A stretch of 64,000 nt of DNA. Source: Piliocolobus tephrosceles (lineage: Eukaryota; Chordata; Mammalia; Primates; Cercopithecidae). A model generated the notes under the pieces. That model was not told the DNA's origin. It saw only the letters and a list, made by a program, of their open reading frames with translations, and made no database searches. The DNA is taken from assembly GCF_002776525.5 (NCBI RefSeq), contig NC_045441.1:84770918-84834917 (forward strand), in the 5' to 3' direction. Made by a program: the position numbers and the translations under genes. Below are positions 12,601-21,386 of the stretch, piece after piece (position 1 is the stretch's first letter; the number at the start of each line of letters is the position of its first letter).

Positions 12601-15600
12601 CATTTGTCTGCCACAGAGACTTCAACCTTTCTGGGATCCGGGTCTCTAATCTGTCACACAGAACACACCTGTAGACACCGTGATTCTCTTCCTCAGTGTC
12701 TAGACCAGGAGAGAAAAGGTAAACCCCCTAAGTCCTATTACCTAAGGATCCACTTCTCCTAAGTGATTAATACTAGGATTTACCTCACCCGGTAGGTGAC
12801 TGGTTTAGTTACCTCCTTCTTGTAAGATTGCTGCACTGCCTTTATCTGCCTCAGCAGGATGAGTACTATATCAAGAGTGCAATGAGTAACCCCTCCTCTC
12901 ACATGAGACACACTTCAGTGCTCCTGCCTTCTGAGGCAGCCACGGCTCTGGGGCAGAGCCAGTCCTAAACATCTGCCAAAACTTCATCTGGGGTCTTCTC
13001 CCTCTATTTACAGGGGGAGACCCAGGGCTGACTGCCACAAACCTAGGGTTGCCAGATATAGCAAATAAAAATAGGCAACGCTGTACTAAAATTTCAGCCT
13101 GGCAAGGGCCTAGAAATAATAAAATAGTATTGTTGTCTAGGTTACAAGTGCAGTCACATCCTGTTTCTACTCTCTCCTGAGTAACCTTTAACTGCCGTTC
13201 CTGTCATCATAGTGAATAGTTGGTGACAATTATCTACTGTGGGAAACAATATGGGAAGAATTTTGGGAGCACTCTAACAACAAAAATGTTTAAAAAGGAG
13301 ATATTCATTTTCAAAGTTAGATATCAAAATGGAATCCTTTATGTAGCACCCATTAAAATTGTTTAAGTGTTGGAGATACTTTCATAAAAACATACTAAAA
13401 GGCTAACATCCCAAGAATGGCTTTCCTCAATTTAAAATCATGCAGAGAGTGTCATCTGCTGGTTACAATTAAGATAGGCTTCAATTATTTTATTATGAAT
13501 ACCTTGTTCAAATCAAATTTCCTTTCTCCTGCCAATCTTTGTCCCAAATATAATGAAACCAGAAGATGGAAGATACTAACATTGCAACGATATTCTTCTT
13601 CATTAAAATGCTGACCTGTTTATACTAAAACATATCATCTTAAGGCCCAAACATCTGTTTTTCAAACAGATAGTAAACCTGCCATTTTGGGCTTTTTTCT
13701 GTTCTTTCCTTAATTAACCATGAACAATTCTTAGCTTCGAACCTAAATTTTTGGAGTATAGAATCATTTTATCCTACTTTCTATAAGCAAGCTGTTAGAA
13801 CTTTACTATCAGTTCTACTTTCATAACAATAAAACCTTATTTACAGAAATATAGCACCAGAGTAGGAGACAAAGGAACTCAGCTCTCTGGTGGCCAGAAA
13901 CAACGCATTGCCATAGCTCGTGCCCTTGTTAGACAGCCTCATATTTTGCTTTTGGATGAAGCCACATCAGCTCTGGATACAGAAAGTGAAAAGGTAAGAA
14001 TTTAAATTGAGTTCATTCATACTTAAATCATCATCTTTAAAAATGCTTTATTCTCCATAGTAAAGAACAAAATGTAGTCAGATTATTGATTGTTATTTAC
14101 ATCACCTTTCAGTAAAATGTAAACAGTTTCTGTAACTGTGATTCAGGAGAGTAAAGATGACACAAGGCAAATTAGTCTTAGAGCACATATGCTTCACAAA
14201 CCATCCCTAGATCACTTCGCGTTGACCTAAGAAGCTGCTTTCAGGAGGTATATTTCCTACTTCTACTGGCAGCATCTCTCAGCAACCATAAGGAAAAGTG
14301 GTAGGGAAAGACAATGTTAAAATCTGGCTGTACCTTTTAAGATAAATATTAGCAATCATTTCTGATTGGAGAAAAGGTTAATAATTCAGATTATCTGAAA
14401 GACCAACTCAGTATGAGATGTTCCCTACTTTACAATACTAAAATTCAGGAGTCTGTGTTTGGTCTTTGCTCAGGCTTCTTGAATTTACTGTAAGCTGGAT
14501 TTGAGGTCTGTTTTCAAGGATGTTGTGTGGCGAGACACATTAGTAATGTTTTTAAATGAGTCAGTGAACTGTATTTACTGCCTTAACTTTAAGAGTAGAT
14601 GACTGCTGGCTGGCACCTACTGCCGTGGCTCACACCTGTAATCCCAACACTTTGGGAAGCTGAGGTGGGAGGATCACTTGAGCCCAGGAGTTTGAAACCT
14701 GCCCGGGCAACATAGGGAGACCTTGTCTCTACAAAAAATAAAATAATTAGCTAGGCATGGCGGTGGGAACCTGTCGTCCCAGCTACTCAGGAGGCTGAGG
14801 TGGAAGAATTGCTTGAGCCCGGGAGGTTGAGGCTGCAGTAAGCCATGATTGCACCACTACACTCCACCCTGGTGACAGAGTGAGGCCCTGTTTCAAATTA
14901 TTTAAAAAAAAAAAAAAAAGTTAGATAACTGCTGCCTCGGAACTAACCCAAACTGGGGTTCAGTCATCTTCTGATATGACAAATCCATTGTTTTCAAAAA
15001 CCTGTTCTGTTTCACTGATACCTTGTTAAAGAAGGATCTATTGTTGGAGAAATCCTGTTAAAGAAGGATCTATTGTTGGAGAAATTCGTTGTGGAGCCTT
15101 TTTTTTTTTTTTTTTTTTTTTGATGGGGTCTCGCACTCTCACCCAGGCTGGAGTGCAGTGACGCAGTGATGCCATCTCCGCTCACTGCAAGCTCCGCCTC
15201 CCGGGTTCTCGCCATTCTCCTGCCTCAGCCTCAGCTGGGACTACAGGCACCTGCCACCACACTGGGTCATTTTTTGTATTTTTGGTAGAGATGGGATTTC
15301 GTAGTGTTAGCCAGGATGCTCTTGATCTCCTGACCTTGTGATCCACCCACCTTGGCCTCCCAAAGTGCTGGGATTACAGGCGTGAGCCACCACACCCAGC
15401 CTATTGTGGAGCTTTTTATGGAAAAGGAATTAGGGAAAAGAACTATTATGCGAATTAATCTATGTGATTATGGAATAGGTTGTCCAAGAAGCCCTGGACA
15501 AAGCCAGAGAAGGCCGCACCTGCATTGTGATTGCTCACCGCCTGTCCACCATCCAGAATGCAGACTTAATAGTGGTGTTTCAGAATGGCAGAGTCAAGGA

Positions 15601-15685
15601 GCACGGCACACATCAGCAGCTGCTGGCACAGAAAGGCATCTATTTTTCAATGGTCAGTGTCCAGGCTGGAGCAAAGCGCCAGTGA
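468..15685 (+). CDS. ABCB1: ABCB1 (P-glycoprotein / MDR1), 3' part: last six coding exons
   Basis: Join of 468-608, 3284-3440, 4513-4710, 10390-10596, 13847-13993 and 15479-15685, all with AG/GT boundaries and matching phases. It encodes about residues 929-1280 of the 1280-residue plasma-membrane ATP-dependent efflux pump for lipophilic drugs. If the stop is aligned to residue 1280, the landmarks fall on the human positions without any indel: F983 in TM12, Y1044 (A-loop), K1076 (Walker A), Q1118 (Q-loop), LSGGQ 1176-1180, D1200/E1201 (Walker B) and H1232 (switch). The first 23 or so exons lie left of the window. The C-terminus ends AGAKRQ where human, as I recall it, has AGTKRQ. The paralogue ABCB4 ends differently (AGTQNL), which settles the assignment. 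ABCB4 follows 30 kb downstream in the same direction. Confidence 0.97.
2310..2790. repeat. Old interspersed repeat, family uncertain
   Basis: The layout (ctgtgtaacaaccagccac..., ttctactgatctgggtt..., ggccaaagcaagtcacaagg) recalls a common ancient mammalian repeat of LTR or DNA-transposon type. I cannot name the family from memory. A purine run (gagagagaga) lies in its middle. Confidence 0.4.
2909..3216 (+). mobile_element. Alu, old (J-like)
   Basis: GGCCAGCCATGGTGGCTCA start, both arms recognisable though divergent, and a poly(A) tail. Imperfect target-site duplication agaagtgtcaacttt / ggagtgtcagcttt on either side. It ends about 68 nt before the exon 24 equivalent of ABCB1. Confidence 0.9.
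3284..3440 (+). CDS. ABCB1: ABCB1 coding exon: TM12 and linker to NBD2 (exon 24 equivalent)
   Basis: The acceptor is tttccag|AGTATT and the donor is AAGCCG|gtgagt. The exon is 157 nt: one base to finish L976, then 52 codons (V977-P1028). VFSAVVFGAMAVGQ is TM12 and includes the drug-contact residue F983. SSFAPDYAKAK..AAHIIMIIEK leads out of the membrane to the second nucleotide-binding domain. V1003 and K1027 differ from recalled human (I, M). K1027 matches mouse Mdr1a and ABCB4, so it is probably the ancestral state. Confidence 0.95.
3698..3902 (-). mobile_element. Alu fragment, antisense
   Basis: Antisense Alu text (gacagagtcttactctgtc, tgggctcaagcgatcctcc, gcctcccaagtagctggga) ending at 'ttgcccaggctggtcacc'. 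The remainder is missing, so it is truncated or a monomer-like old copy. Confidence 0.85.
4046..4374 (+). mobile_element. Alu with A-rich tail and target-site duplication
   Basis: Full-length Alu with (AAATAAAAT)-type tail. It is flanked by aattctagcagtctga (4031-4046) and aattctagcagtttga (about 4375-4390), one mismatch apart: a clear retroposition duplication. Confidence 0.92.
4513..4710 (+). CDS. ABCB1: ABCB1 coding exon: NBD2 A-loop and Walker A (exon 25 equivalent)
   Basis: The acceptor is cattgcag|AACACA and the donor is AAAGTG|gtgagc. The exon is 198 nt, exactly 66 codons (N1029-V1094). Y1044 of NYPTR is the A-loop tyrosine that stacks on the adenine of ATP. GSSGCGKST at 1070-1078 is the Walker A P-loop with the catalytic lysine K1076. 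The domain start is complete and in frame. N1038 and L1048 differ from recalled human (G, P). L1048 sits right after the conserved PTR and replaces the usual proline. Confidence 0.97.
7424..7580. repeat. MER5-type (hAT-Charlie) non-autonomous DNA element, likely
   Basis: Begins 'gtggttctcaagcttcagtg' and ends 'gatgccaacc...gagagccacc', similar to the 'ggttctcaacc ... gagaaccac' termini of MER5-like elements. Divergent; family call by memory only. Confidence 0.45.
8235..8360 (+). repeat. MIR 3' half
   Basis: Text such as 'cttatcggtaaaatggcagt' and 'gctgtgaaggttaaac' matches the 'catctgtaaaatggggat ... gttgtgaggattaaat' part of MIR in sense orientation. Confidence 0.6.
9694..10185 (-). mobile_element. 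MaLR (MLT1-like) LTR, antisense
   Basis: Starts 'tgactgctataaccactta' and 'caaaatcagtgacttaaaac', then 'ctggaggtcagaaacc' and 'tgtcagcagggctgtgttcc'. These are the antisense text of the MLT1-type LTR that also occurs in sense at 20252-20701. It is an old endogenous-retrovirus-like LTR with no internal coding part. Confidence 0.55.
10390..10596 (+). CDS. ABCB1: ABCB1 coding exon: NBD2 Q-loop and helical subdomain (exon 26 equivalent)
   Basis: The acceptor is tgttttcag|CTGCTT and the donor is CCTAAT|gtaagt. The exon is 207 nt, 69 codons (L1095-N1163). IVSQEPILF holds the Q-loop glutamine Q1118, which couples ATP binding to the transmembrane helices. NIAYGDNSRVVSQEEIVRAAKEANIHAFI is the helical subdomain. 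Codon 1145 is ATC (10540-10542), the site of the human synonymous variant C3435T; this sequence carries C. Q1103 and G1128 differ from recalled human (R, A), and Q1103 matches mouse. Confidence 0.97.
11402..11698. mobile_element. Tc1/mariner-type (Tigger-like) non-autonomous DNA transposon
   Basis: A 297-bp element between two TA dinucleotides (11400-11401, 11699-11700), the target-site mark of Tc1/mariner elements. The ends form an inverted repeat: caagttgaatattccttatc against the complement of gtggatgctcaacctg at the other end. Both ends also contain a 'ccaaaa'/'ttttgga' block. No transposase is encoded. I am not sure of the subfamily name. Confidence 0.7.
11711..12055 (-). mobile_element. 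L1 3' end, antisense, 5'-truncated
   Basis: Antisense of the L1 3'UTR: 'ggggtacatgtacaggttta', 'cccacttataagtgagaac' and 'tggcctccagctgcatcc' are hallmarks of the primate L1 3' end. Confidence 0.85.
12408..12527. repeat. MER5A-like DNA element, internally shortened
   Basis: 'gttctcaagtatagacacag', 'atcagcatcacctgggaac' and the end 'agttggagaaccactg' match the MER5A terminal inverted-repeat text (about 120 bp here). Confidence 0.65.
13847..13993 (+). CDS. ABCB1: ABCB1 coding exon: NBD2 signature motif and Walker B (exon 27 equivalent)
   Basis: The acceptor is atttacag|AAATAT and the donor is GAAAAG|gtaaga. The exon is 147 nt, 49 codons (K1164-K1212). LSGGQ at 1176-1180 is the ABC signature that closes on ATP bound at the other domain's Walker A. 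HILLLDEATSALD carries Walker B D1200 and the catalytic base E1201, then the D-loop. All catalytic residues are intact. R1168 replaces recalled human K and matches mouse Mdr1a and ABCB4. Confidence 0.97.
14608..14921 (+). mobile_element. Alu, old (J-like)
   Basis: Full-length Alu with a poly(A) tail. Imperfect duplication agtagatgactgctg / agttagataactgctg flanks it. It is in opposite orientation to the Alu 180 bp downstream. Confidence 0.9.
15024..15087. repeat. 32-bp tandem duplication
   Basis: Two nearly identical copies (period 32: GTTAAAGAAGGATCTATT... at 15025 and again at 15057) stand directly before the poly(T) of the next Alu. A fragment resembling part of the unit, tattgtggagct, reappears right after that Alu as part of its target-site duplication. 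Confidence 0.85.
15099..15401 (-). mobile_element. Alu (Y/S-like), antisense, upstream of ABCB1 last exon
   Basis: Long poly(T) start, 'ccgcctcccgggttctcgcc' and 'gatctcctgaccttgtgatcc', which are features of younger Alus. Short duplication ttgtggagc(c/t)tttt on both sides. It ends about 78 nt before the last coding exon of ABCB1. Confidence 0.9.
15479..15685 (+). CDS. ABCB1: ABCB1 terminal coding exon with stop codon (exon 28 equivalent)
   Basis: The acceptor is ggaatag|GTTGTCC and TGA is at 15683-15685. The exon is 207 nt, 68 codons plus stop (V1213-Q1280). VIAHRLST holds the switch histidine H1232. The rest of the NBD2 tail (NADLIVVFQNGRVKEHGTH) follows, then the short C-terminus AGAKRQ. 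A1277 replaces recalled human T. The 3' splice site has almost no pyrimidine tract, and an antisense Alu ends only about 78 nt upstream. Confidence 0.97.
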   Translation, partial: VVQEALDKAREGRTCIVIAHRLSTIQNADLIVVFQNGRVKEHGTHQQLLAQKGIYFSMVSVQAGAKRQ

Positions 15686-16062
15686 ACTGTGACTGTATGA
15701 GATATTAAATATATTTTAATATTTGTGTCTAAATATGGCATTTATTCAAAGTTAAAAAGCAAGTACTTATAGAATTATGAAGAGTTATCTGTTTAACATT
15801 TCCTCAACCCAGTTCAGAGTCTTCAGACACTTCGTAATTAAAGGAAGAGAGCGAGAGACATCAAGTGGAGAGAAATAATGGTTTAAATTGCATTATAAAT
15901 TTTATAACAGAGTTAAAGTAGATTTTTAAAGATAAAATATGTAATTTTGTTTATATTTTCTCATTTGGACTTAACTGACTGCCTTGCTAAAAGATTATAG
16001 AAGTAGCAAAAAGTATTGAAATGTTTGCATAAAGTGTCTATAATAAAAGTTAAACTTTCATA
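15686..16062 (+). other. ABCB1: ABCB1 3'UTR
   Basis: AT-rich sequence of about 375 nt between the stop codon and the poly(A) signal, similar in length to the short 3'UTR I recall for human ABCB1. It contains several ATTTA-like and TATTTAAT stretches. I cannot place the cleavage site exactly; it should lie 10-25 nt past the AATAAA. Confidence 0.8.
16042..16047 (+). terminator. ABCB1: ABCB1 poly(A) signal AATAAA
   Basis: AATAAA in TATAATAAAAGTTAAAC, followed at 16065 onwards by a GT-rich stretch (gactggagtcatcttgt) suitable as the downstream element. The position and neighbouring bases resemble the human 3' end as I recall it. Confidence 0.8.
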
Positions 16063-16841
16063 TGACTGGAGTCATCTTGTCCAAACTGCTTGTGAATATA
16101 TCTTCTCTCAACTGGAATATTATAGATAACTTCTGCTTAAAAAAAAGTTTTCTTTAAATATACCTACTCATTTTTGTGCGAATGGTTAAGCAGTTTAAAT
16201 AATTCCTGTTGTATATGTCTATTCTTATTGGGACTTGCAGAACCATCTGGCTTCATTCTTCTTGAACTTGATCCTGCTGATTCTTGCATTTCCACATTAA
16301 GGTGGCTCTCAAACCCAAAACACAGATCAATATAAGATCTTAGGAGGTGGGGTAAGGCACAATTATGAAGTGTGTATTATTCAGATATACAGTAAATACT
16401 TTGCATTGCTTTTATAAAGGGTTCTTTAAGGATTTTTAAGATTTTTACGCTTCCAAAGTACATTTACTTTTTGTCTTGATAATGAATTACTTTTGCCAGT
16501 AATTGGCCTCTTCCAAAAGTGATCCTTCTGACTTACAGATGTTTAAAATGTGCCATGGGTTTAACCACATCTTGATACAAACATGATGAAAAAAGAAGAA
16601 AATGTATCACAAAGATTGGTACTCTGGATGGCAAAATTTTAAAATTAGCCAAAAAGCATTATTAACAGTATAAACTATATTTATTATAAACAATTACTAT
16701 CTTAAAAACAGAACTTCTAAAAAGAAAAAAAAAAAAAGAAGCCATCACCTCCAGGAAAAAAAAAAAAATGGGAAAGGATATAATCAGGTAATTCTCAAAG
16801 AAGAAATGCATGTGCCATGCATTTCTCAAAGAAGAAAAATT

Positions 16842-17998
16842 AATTCAAGATGGATTTGAGATTTAAATGTTAGACCTAAAATCATAAAAACCCTGGAAGA
16901 TAACCTAGGCAGTACCATTCAGGACATAGGCATAGACAAAGACTTCATGTCTAAAACACAAAAAGCAATGGCAAAAAAAGCCAACGTTGACAAGTGGATC
17001 TAACTAAACTAAAGAGCTTCTGCACAGCAAAAGAAACTACCATCAGAGTGAACAGGCAACCTACAGAATGGGAGAAAATTTTTGCCATCTACTCATCTGA
17101 CAAAAGGCTAATATCCAGAACCTACAAAGAACTCAAACAAATTTACAAGAAAAAACAAACAACCCCATCAAAAATTGGGCAAAGGATATGAAGAGACACT
17201 TCTCAAAAGAAGACATTTATGCAGCCAACAGACACATGAAAAAATGCTCATCATCACTAGCCATCAGAGAAATGCAAATCAAAACCACAATGAGATATCA
17301 TCTCACACCAGTTAGAATGGCAATCATTAAAAAGTCAGGAAACAACAGATGCTGCAGAGGATGTGGAGAAACAAGAACACTTTTACACTGTTGGTGGAAC
17401 TGTAAACTACTTCAACCATTGTGGAAGACAGTGTGGCAATTCCTCAAGGATCTAGAGCTAGAAATACGATTTGACCTAGCCATCCCATTACTGGGTATAT
17501 ACCCAAAGGATTATAAATCATGCTGCTATAAAGATACATGCACATGTATGTTTACTGCAGCACTATTCACAATAGCAAAGACTTGGAACCAACCCAAACG
17601 TCCATCAATGACAGGCTGGATTAGGAAAATGTGGCACATATACACCATGGAATTCTATGCAGCCATAAGAAAGTATGAGTTAGTGTCCTTTGTAGGAACA
17701 TGGATGCAGCTGGAAACCATCATTCTCAGCAAACCATCGCAAGAACAGAAAACCAAACACCGCATGTTCTCACTCATAGGTAGGAATTGAACAATAAGAA
17801 CCCTTGGACACAGGAAGGGGAACATCACACACCAGGGCCTGTTGTGGGGTGGGGGAAGTGGGGAAGGATAGCATTAGGATATATACCTAATGCAAATGAC
17901 GAGTTCGTGGGTGCAGCACACCAACATGGCACGTGTATACATATGTAACAAACGTGCATGTTGTGCACATGTACCCTAGAACTTAAAGTATATAAAAA
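16842..17998 (+). mobile_element. L1 3' part (ORF2 C-terminus, 3'UTR, poly(A)), 5'-truncated
   Basis: Starts 'attcaagatggatttgagat' inside ORF2 and ends in 'atgtaccctagaacttaaag' plus an A-rich tail, the standard end of primate L1. Flanking sequence on both sides (about 16780-16840 and 18010-18420) also looks L1-derived but older, so this copy appears to have landed inside an older L1. Confidence 0.9.
17188..17790 (+). pseudogene. L1 ORF2 C-terminal fragment, still open for 200 codons
   Basis: Reading frame of the ORF2 C-terminus: 'MKRHFSKEDIYAANRHMKKC', then 'MRYHLTPVRMAIIKKSGNN', then the cysteine-rich motif CX3CX7HX4C (CCRGCGETRTLLHCWWNC), then 'HIYTMEFYAAIRKYE'. The endonuclease and reverse-transcriptase domains are absent, and the preceding ORF2 part (16994-17191) is in another frame. 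It is therefore a dead fragment of the reverse-transcriptase protein and not a host gene. Confidence 0.85.
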
Positions 17999-18004
17999 AA
18001 GAAA

Positions 18005-18425
18005 AATGTATACAGTTTCAATAATCAAAGAAATGCAAATTAAAACAAAATATCATTTTTTTTGCTTAGTAACTTGATGAATAAAAAAAATCTAATATGA
18101 CATTCCTATTTCTTTCCATTTCTAATGTGAAATGGTCATTGATATAAACTTCTTTGTTATTTGATAATGTAAGTAAAAAAATATAAATATATATATCCTT
18201 CAAGACAGCAATTATAATTCTAAGGATTTAAGAGATATGTAAAACAATACTTTTAGTAGCATTACTTATAATATTGAAAATTGGAAAGATCTAAATATTT
18301 AACAGTAAGAAATTATATGTTAAATTTTGGTGCATTCACAAAATGGAATACCATATAATCATTAGAAAATTAAGTTGAAGAATATGACAAAATATAATTT
18401 GTATAAAGAAAAAATGGTTGCCAAA
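18005..18425 (+). mobile_element. Older L1 fragment
   Basis: 'atcaaagaaatgcaaattaa' is an L1 ORF2 block repeated from the younger copy in diverged form. It is followed by 'gcattacttataatattgaa' and 'cattcacaaaatggaatacc', typical of older mammalian L1 3' regions. Confidence 0.65.
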
Positions 18426-18449
18426 TGGCTTGAACATTATGGTGGCTTT

Positions 18450-18570
18450 TTTATATTATATATATAATATAAATCCATATTTATGTATCTATAGTTATAT
18501 ATCTATATATAACTACAGTTCATATATAATCTATATAATTTCATATATATATAATATATATATTTAAACT
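18450..18570. repeat. AT-rich (TA)n-like simple sequence
   Basis: Repeated atatata/tatataat units with interruptions. It can form hairpins but has no recognisable function. Confidence 0.7.
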
Positions 18571-18802
18571 TCTAGGAGATAGTCCAAAATAAACCAGAAT
18601 TAGAAATGATTTTATCTCCTAAGTTTTCAACTTTTGTTTTAAAATTTTAAGGCTTTAAAAAGTGTGCTTAGTTTAGGAAATTTCGATACATTTATGTGAA
18701 TAGAAGCATAAAACCATGTCACTTGGTTTGACTTCTTAAAGCTAAAGATTTTTCCTTCAACTCTTTGTATGTCTGCTATAAGGACCCTTTGTTTTTTGGC
18801 TT

Positions 18803-18942
18803 TTGTTTTTTTTTTTTTTTTTTTGAGGCAGAGTCTTGCTCTGTCAACTAGGCTAGAGTGCAGTGGTGATCTCGGCTCACTGCAACCTCCACCTCCGGGG
18901 TTGAAGCGATTCTCCTGCCTCAGTCTCCTGAGTAGCTAGGAT
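18803..18942 (-). mobile_element. Alu fragment, antisense
   Basis: Poly(T), then 'gaggcagagtcttgctctgt' through 'ctcctgagtagctaggat'. Only about 135 bp of Alu remain. Confidence 0.88.
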
Positions 18943-19471
18943 AAAAATTCTTACATGTCTATAAAAAGAAAAATAAAAGTATTTTTTACTGTCATTTGCA
19001 CAGTCTAGTTGCTGTAGCCGGTGACACTCGCTGGCTCTCTCTGAACCATGTTTCCCTGTTCACTGTTTTGCCCTGGCTGGAGTTGCATGGAGGTCGAGCC
19101 CCTCCCAGAGCCTCTAGCTTTTTCTGCTTGAGTATATTGCTGCCCCTTTAGCGTTAAAGGCTGGCAGAGAGGGGGTGCTCTTTTTCACAACATTTATTTT
19201 CTCCAAATTTACTTCAAGGGTCAATTACCACATTCAACCAGTGATCTCAGATGCAACAAATGATTTCAGTACAAGTAAAGTCTCACTTGAAGACATGTAC
19301 ACCATTATTTGTAACACTGTTATAGTAATTCTGGTAGAAAGTAAGAGCAGCAGAAGTTCTTATGTTTAAGAAACATTTTCTTGAGTGATACAAAAGGTGA
19401 TTACAGTAGTGAAGCTGTAGGACTATGTGATTAAACTGTGTCACACGTCATGGATAATAGTTAAAAGCATG

Positions 19472-19852
19472 TGATATGGTTTGGCTCTGTGTCTCCATCC
19501 AAATTGCATGTTGAATTATAATCCCTAATGTTGGGGAATTGGCCTGGTGGGAGGCAACTGGATTGTGGCAGCAGATTTCCCCCTTGCTGTTCTCATGATA
19601 GTGAGTGAGTTCCCACAAGATCTGGTTGTTTAAAAGTGTGTAGCACTTCCTGCTTCCCTCTCTCTCTCCTGCCACCATGGGAAGATGTTCTTGCTTCCCC
19701 TTCACCCTTCTGCCATGATTCTAAGCTTCCTGAGGCCTCCCCACCCATGTCTGCTGTACAGCCTGTGGAACTGTGAGTCAATTAAACCTCTTTTCTTTAT
19801 AAATGACCCAGTGTTGGGTAGTTCTTCATAGCAGTGTGAGAATGGATGAATG
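19472..19852 (+). mobile_element. Solo LTR of MaLR type (MST/THE1 group)
   Basis: Begins tgatatggtttggctctgtg. It contains 'ggcctggtgggaggcaactg', 'tcatgatagtgagtgagttc', 'ctgccatgattctaagcttc' and the polyadenylation region 'gtcaattaaacctcttttc', and ends at 'gtgtgagaatggatgaatgc'. These are the ordered landmarks of MST-type LTRs. No internal retroviral part is attached, so it is a solo LTR. Confidence 0.8.
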
Positions 19853-20251
19853 CAGCAGAGTAGCAGTAGTGTGCATAGCGCAGAGGCTGCCTGGTGGGAA
19901 GGGACAGTGTTTGTCGTGTTGTGTTTCATAGCTGTACACATTTGTCTTCTCAGCAGGGCCACATGCTCTGTGAAGGCTGAGTGATACTGTATTTATCTTA
20001 GTGTCCCCAAAAGCCTAGAAACAGTGTCTTAGGCATAGCAGACACTCACTAAATGTCTGATGAAGTAAATTATGAGATGTTGGTGAGGTACCAAATTGAG
20101 GTGGGGCCAAATTGTGGTAAGCCTAGAATGCCAGGCAGAGGAATTCAGATTTGAAGGGAGAGAAAATGAAAAACCATTGATGACTCTGAATAGGAGCATA
20201 ATGTGGTGAAAATACTGGTACCCACCCAGAGGGATTGGTCAGGAAAAGCCC

Positions 20252-20701
20252 TGCAGTGGGTTGAATGGTGGCCTCCAAAAAGGCATCTCCGCATCCTAAT
20301 CCTCAGAACCTATGAAGGTGACTTTACTTGGAGAAAAGGTCTTTACAGATATAATCAAAGATCTTGAGGACAACATCCTGGATTATTCTGGTGGGCCCTA
20401 AATCCAAAGTCCAGTGTCCTTATAAAAGTGAGGCACAAGAAGGTTTGACATAGAAAAGAGGAGGTGATATGATCTTGGGAGCAGAAATCAGAGTGATGCA
20501 GCCACAGGTAAAGAAATGCCAGCAGCCACCAAAAGCTGGAAGAGACAAAAAAATTGATTATCCCCTAGAGTCCATGAAGGAATTGTAATCCTGCTGGATT
20601 TTGGATTTCTGGCTTCCAGAACTAGGAGAGAGGAATCTTCTGTTGTTTTAACCCACCATGCTTGTGGTAATTTGTCACAGTAGTCTCAGGAAACTAATAC
20701 A
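20252..20701 (+). mobile_element. MaLR LTR (MLT1-like), sense
   Basis: 'tgcagtgggttgaatggtgg' start, 'ggtctttacagatataatca', 'gtgggccctaaatccaaagt', 'tgtccttataaaagtgaggc' and the end 'tctcaggaaactaatac'. These are standard landmarks of MLT1 LTRs. Confidence 0.75.
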
Positions 20702-21335
20702 TGTCTCAAATCAGTGAAGCTATATAAGATGCTTTTATTTAAGAGAAAACATGCAAGTGGCTAAGGATAATGTGACTCTGAGTTGGGCTGGTAAGAAGAG
20801 AGAACAGGTAGCTATGAGAAACACTCACAGCCTAGTAAGAGGAGGAGGGAGGATAGAGGCCAGCTGGGAAATGCTGTGACAGTGAGGGAGATGAGGAACT
20901 CTTTAGAAGGAGGAGGATTGGTTCGTATGGCTTGAAGATGACATCAAAGCAATAGATGTTTGAGGTGTGGCCCTCAGGATACAGACAAAACACAGATGGG
21001 TCCCAGCATGTGCCACTTGCTTGAGTTCAATCCTTTTCTAGCCCAGGCTTCTTTATTTTCCTAGTTTCACTCCAGATTATCCAGTTATACCCAACTTTAA
21101 CAATGATGGTTCTTCTATTTGGTTCACCAGAATCAACTCCTGATGTTAGGACAAAATGTGCTTCAGTCTCTTTCCTGACACATAATGCAGTCATTTGTCC
21201 CCAGGTCTCAGTAAGAGGTCTTTTTTAGAAATGCATTTTTTCCTATATCTCAGCTTAAGGCACATGCTCTGATGTGTGAACTCTTTGAGGAGAGGACTGT
21301 CCTTGCATCACTGTGTTCCGGTGTTCTTTTGCCAA

Positions 21336-21338
<3 letters not shown>

Positions 21339-21382
<44 letters not shown>
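21339..21382. repeat. (GT)n microsatellite
   Basis: About 22 uninterrupted GT units, likely length-polymorphic. Confidence 0.95.

Positions 21383-21386
<4 letters not shown>

Larger units (their letters stand above)
10597..13846 (+). other. ABCB1: ABCB1 intron (exon 26-27)
   Basis: Contains a DNA transposon fossil (11402-11698), an antisense L1 3' end (11711-12055) and a MER5-type element (12408-12527). I recognise nothing in 10600-11400 or 12530-13840. Confidence 0.85.
13994..15478 (+). other. ABCB1: ABCB1 last intron (exon 27-28)
   Basis: Two Alus in opposite orientation (14608-14921 plus, 15099-15401 minus) occupy the 3' half, so they could pair in the pre-mRNA. A 32-bp tandem duplication lies between them. 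13994-14600 is unassigned. Confidence 0.85.

Noticed and set aside
15352..15708. 118-codon plus frame over the ABCB1 last exon
   Set aside because: Starts in the Alu and reads the terminal exon out of frame. The true frame ends AGAKRQ at 15683.
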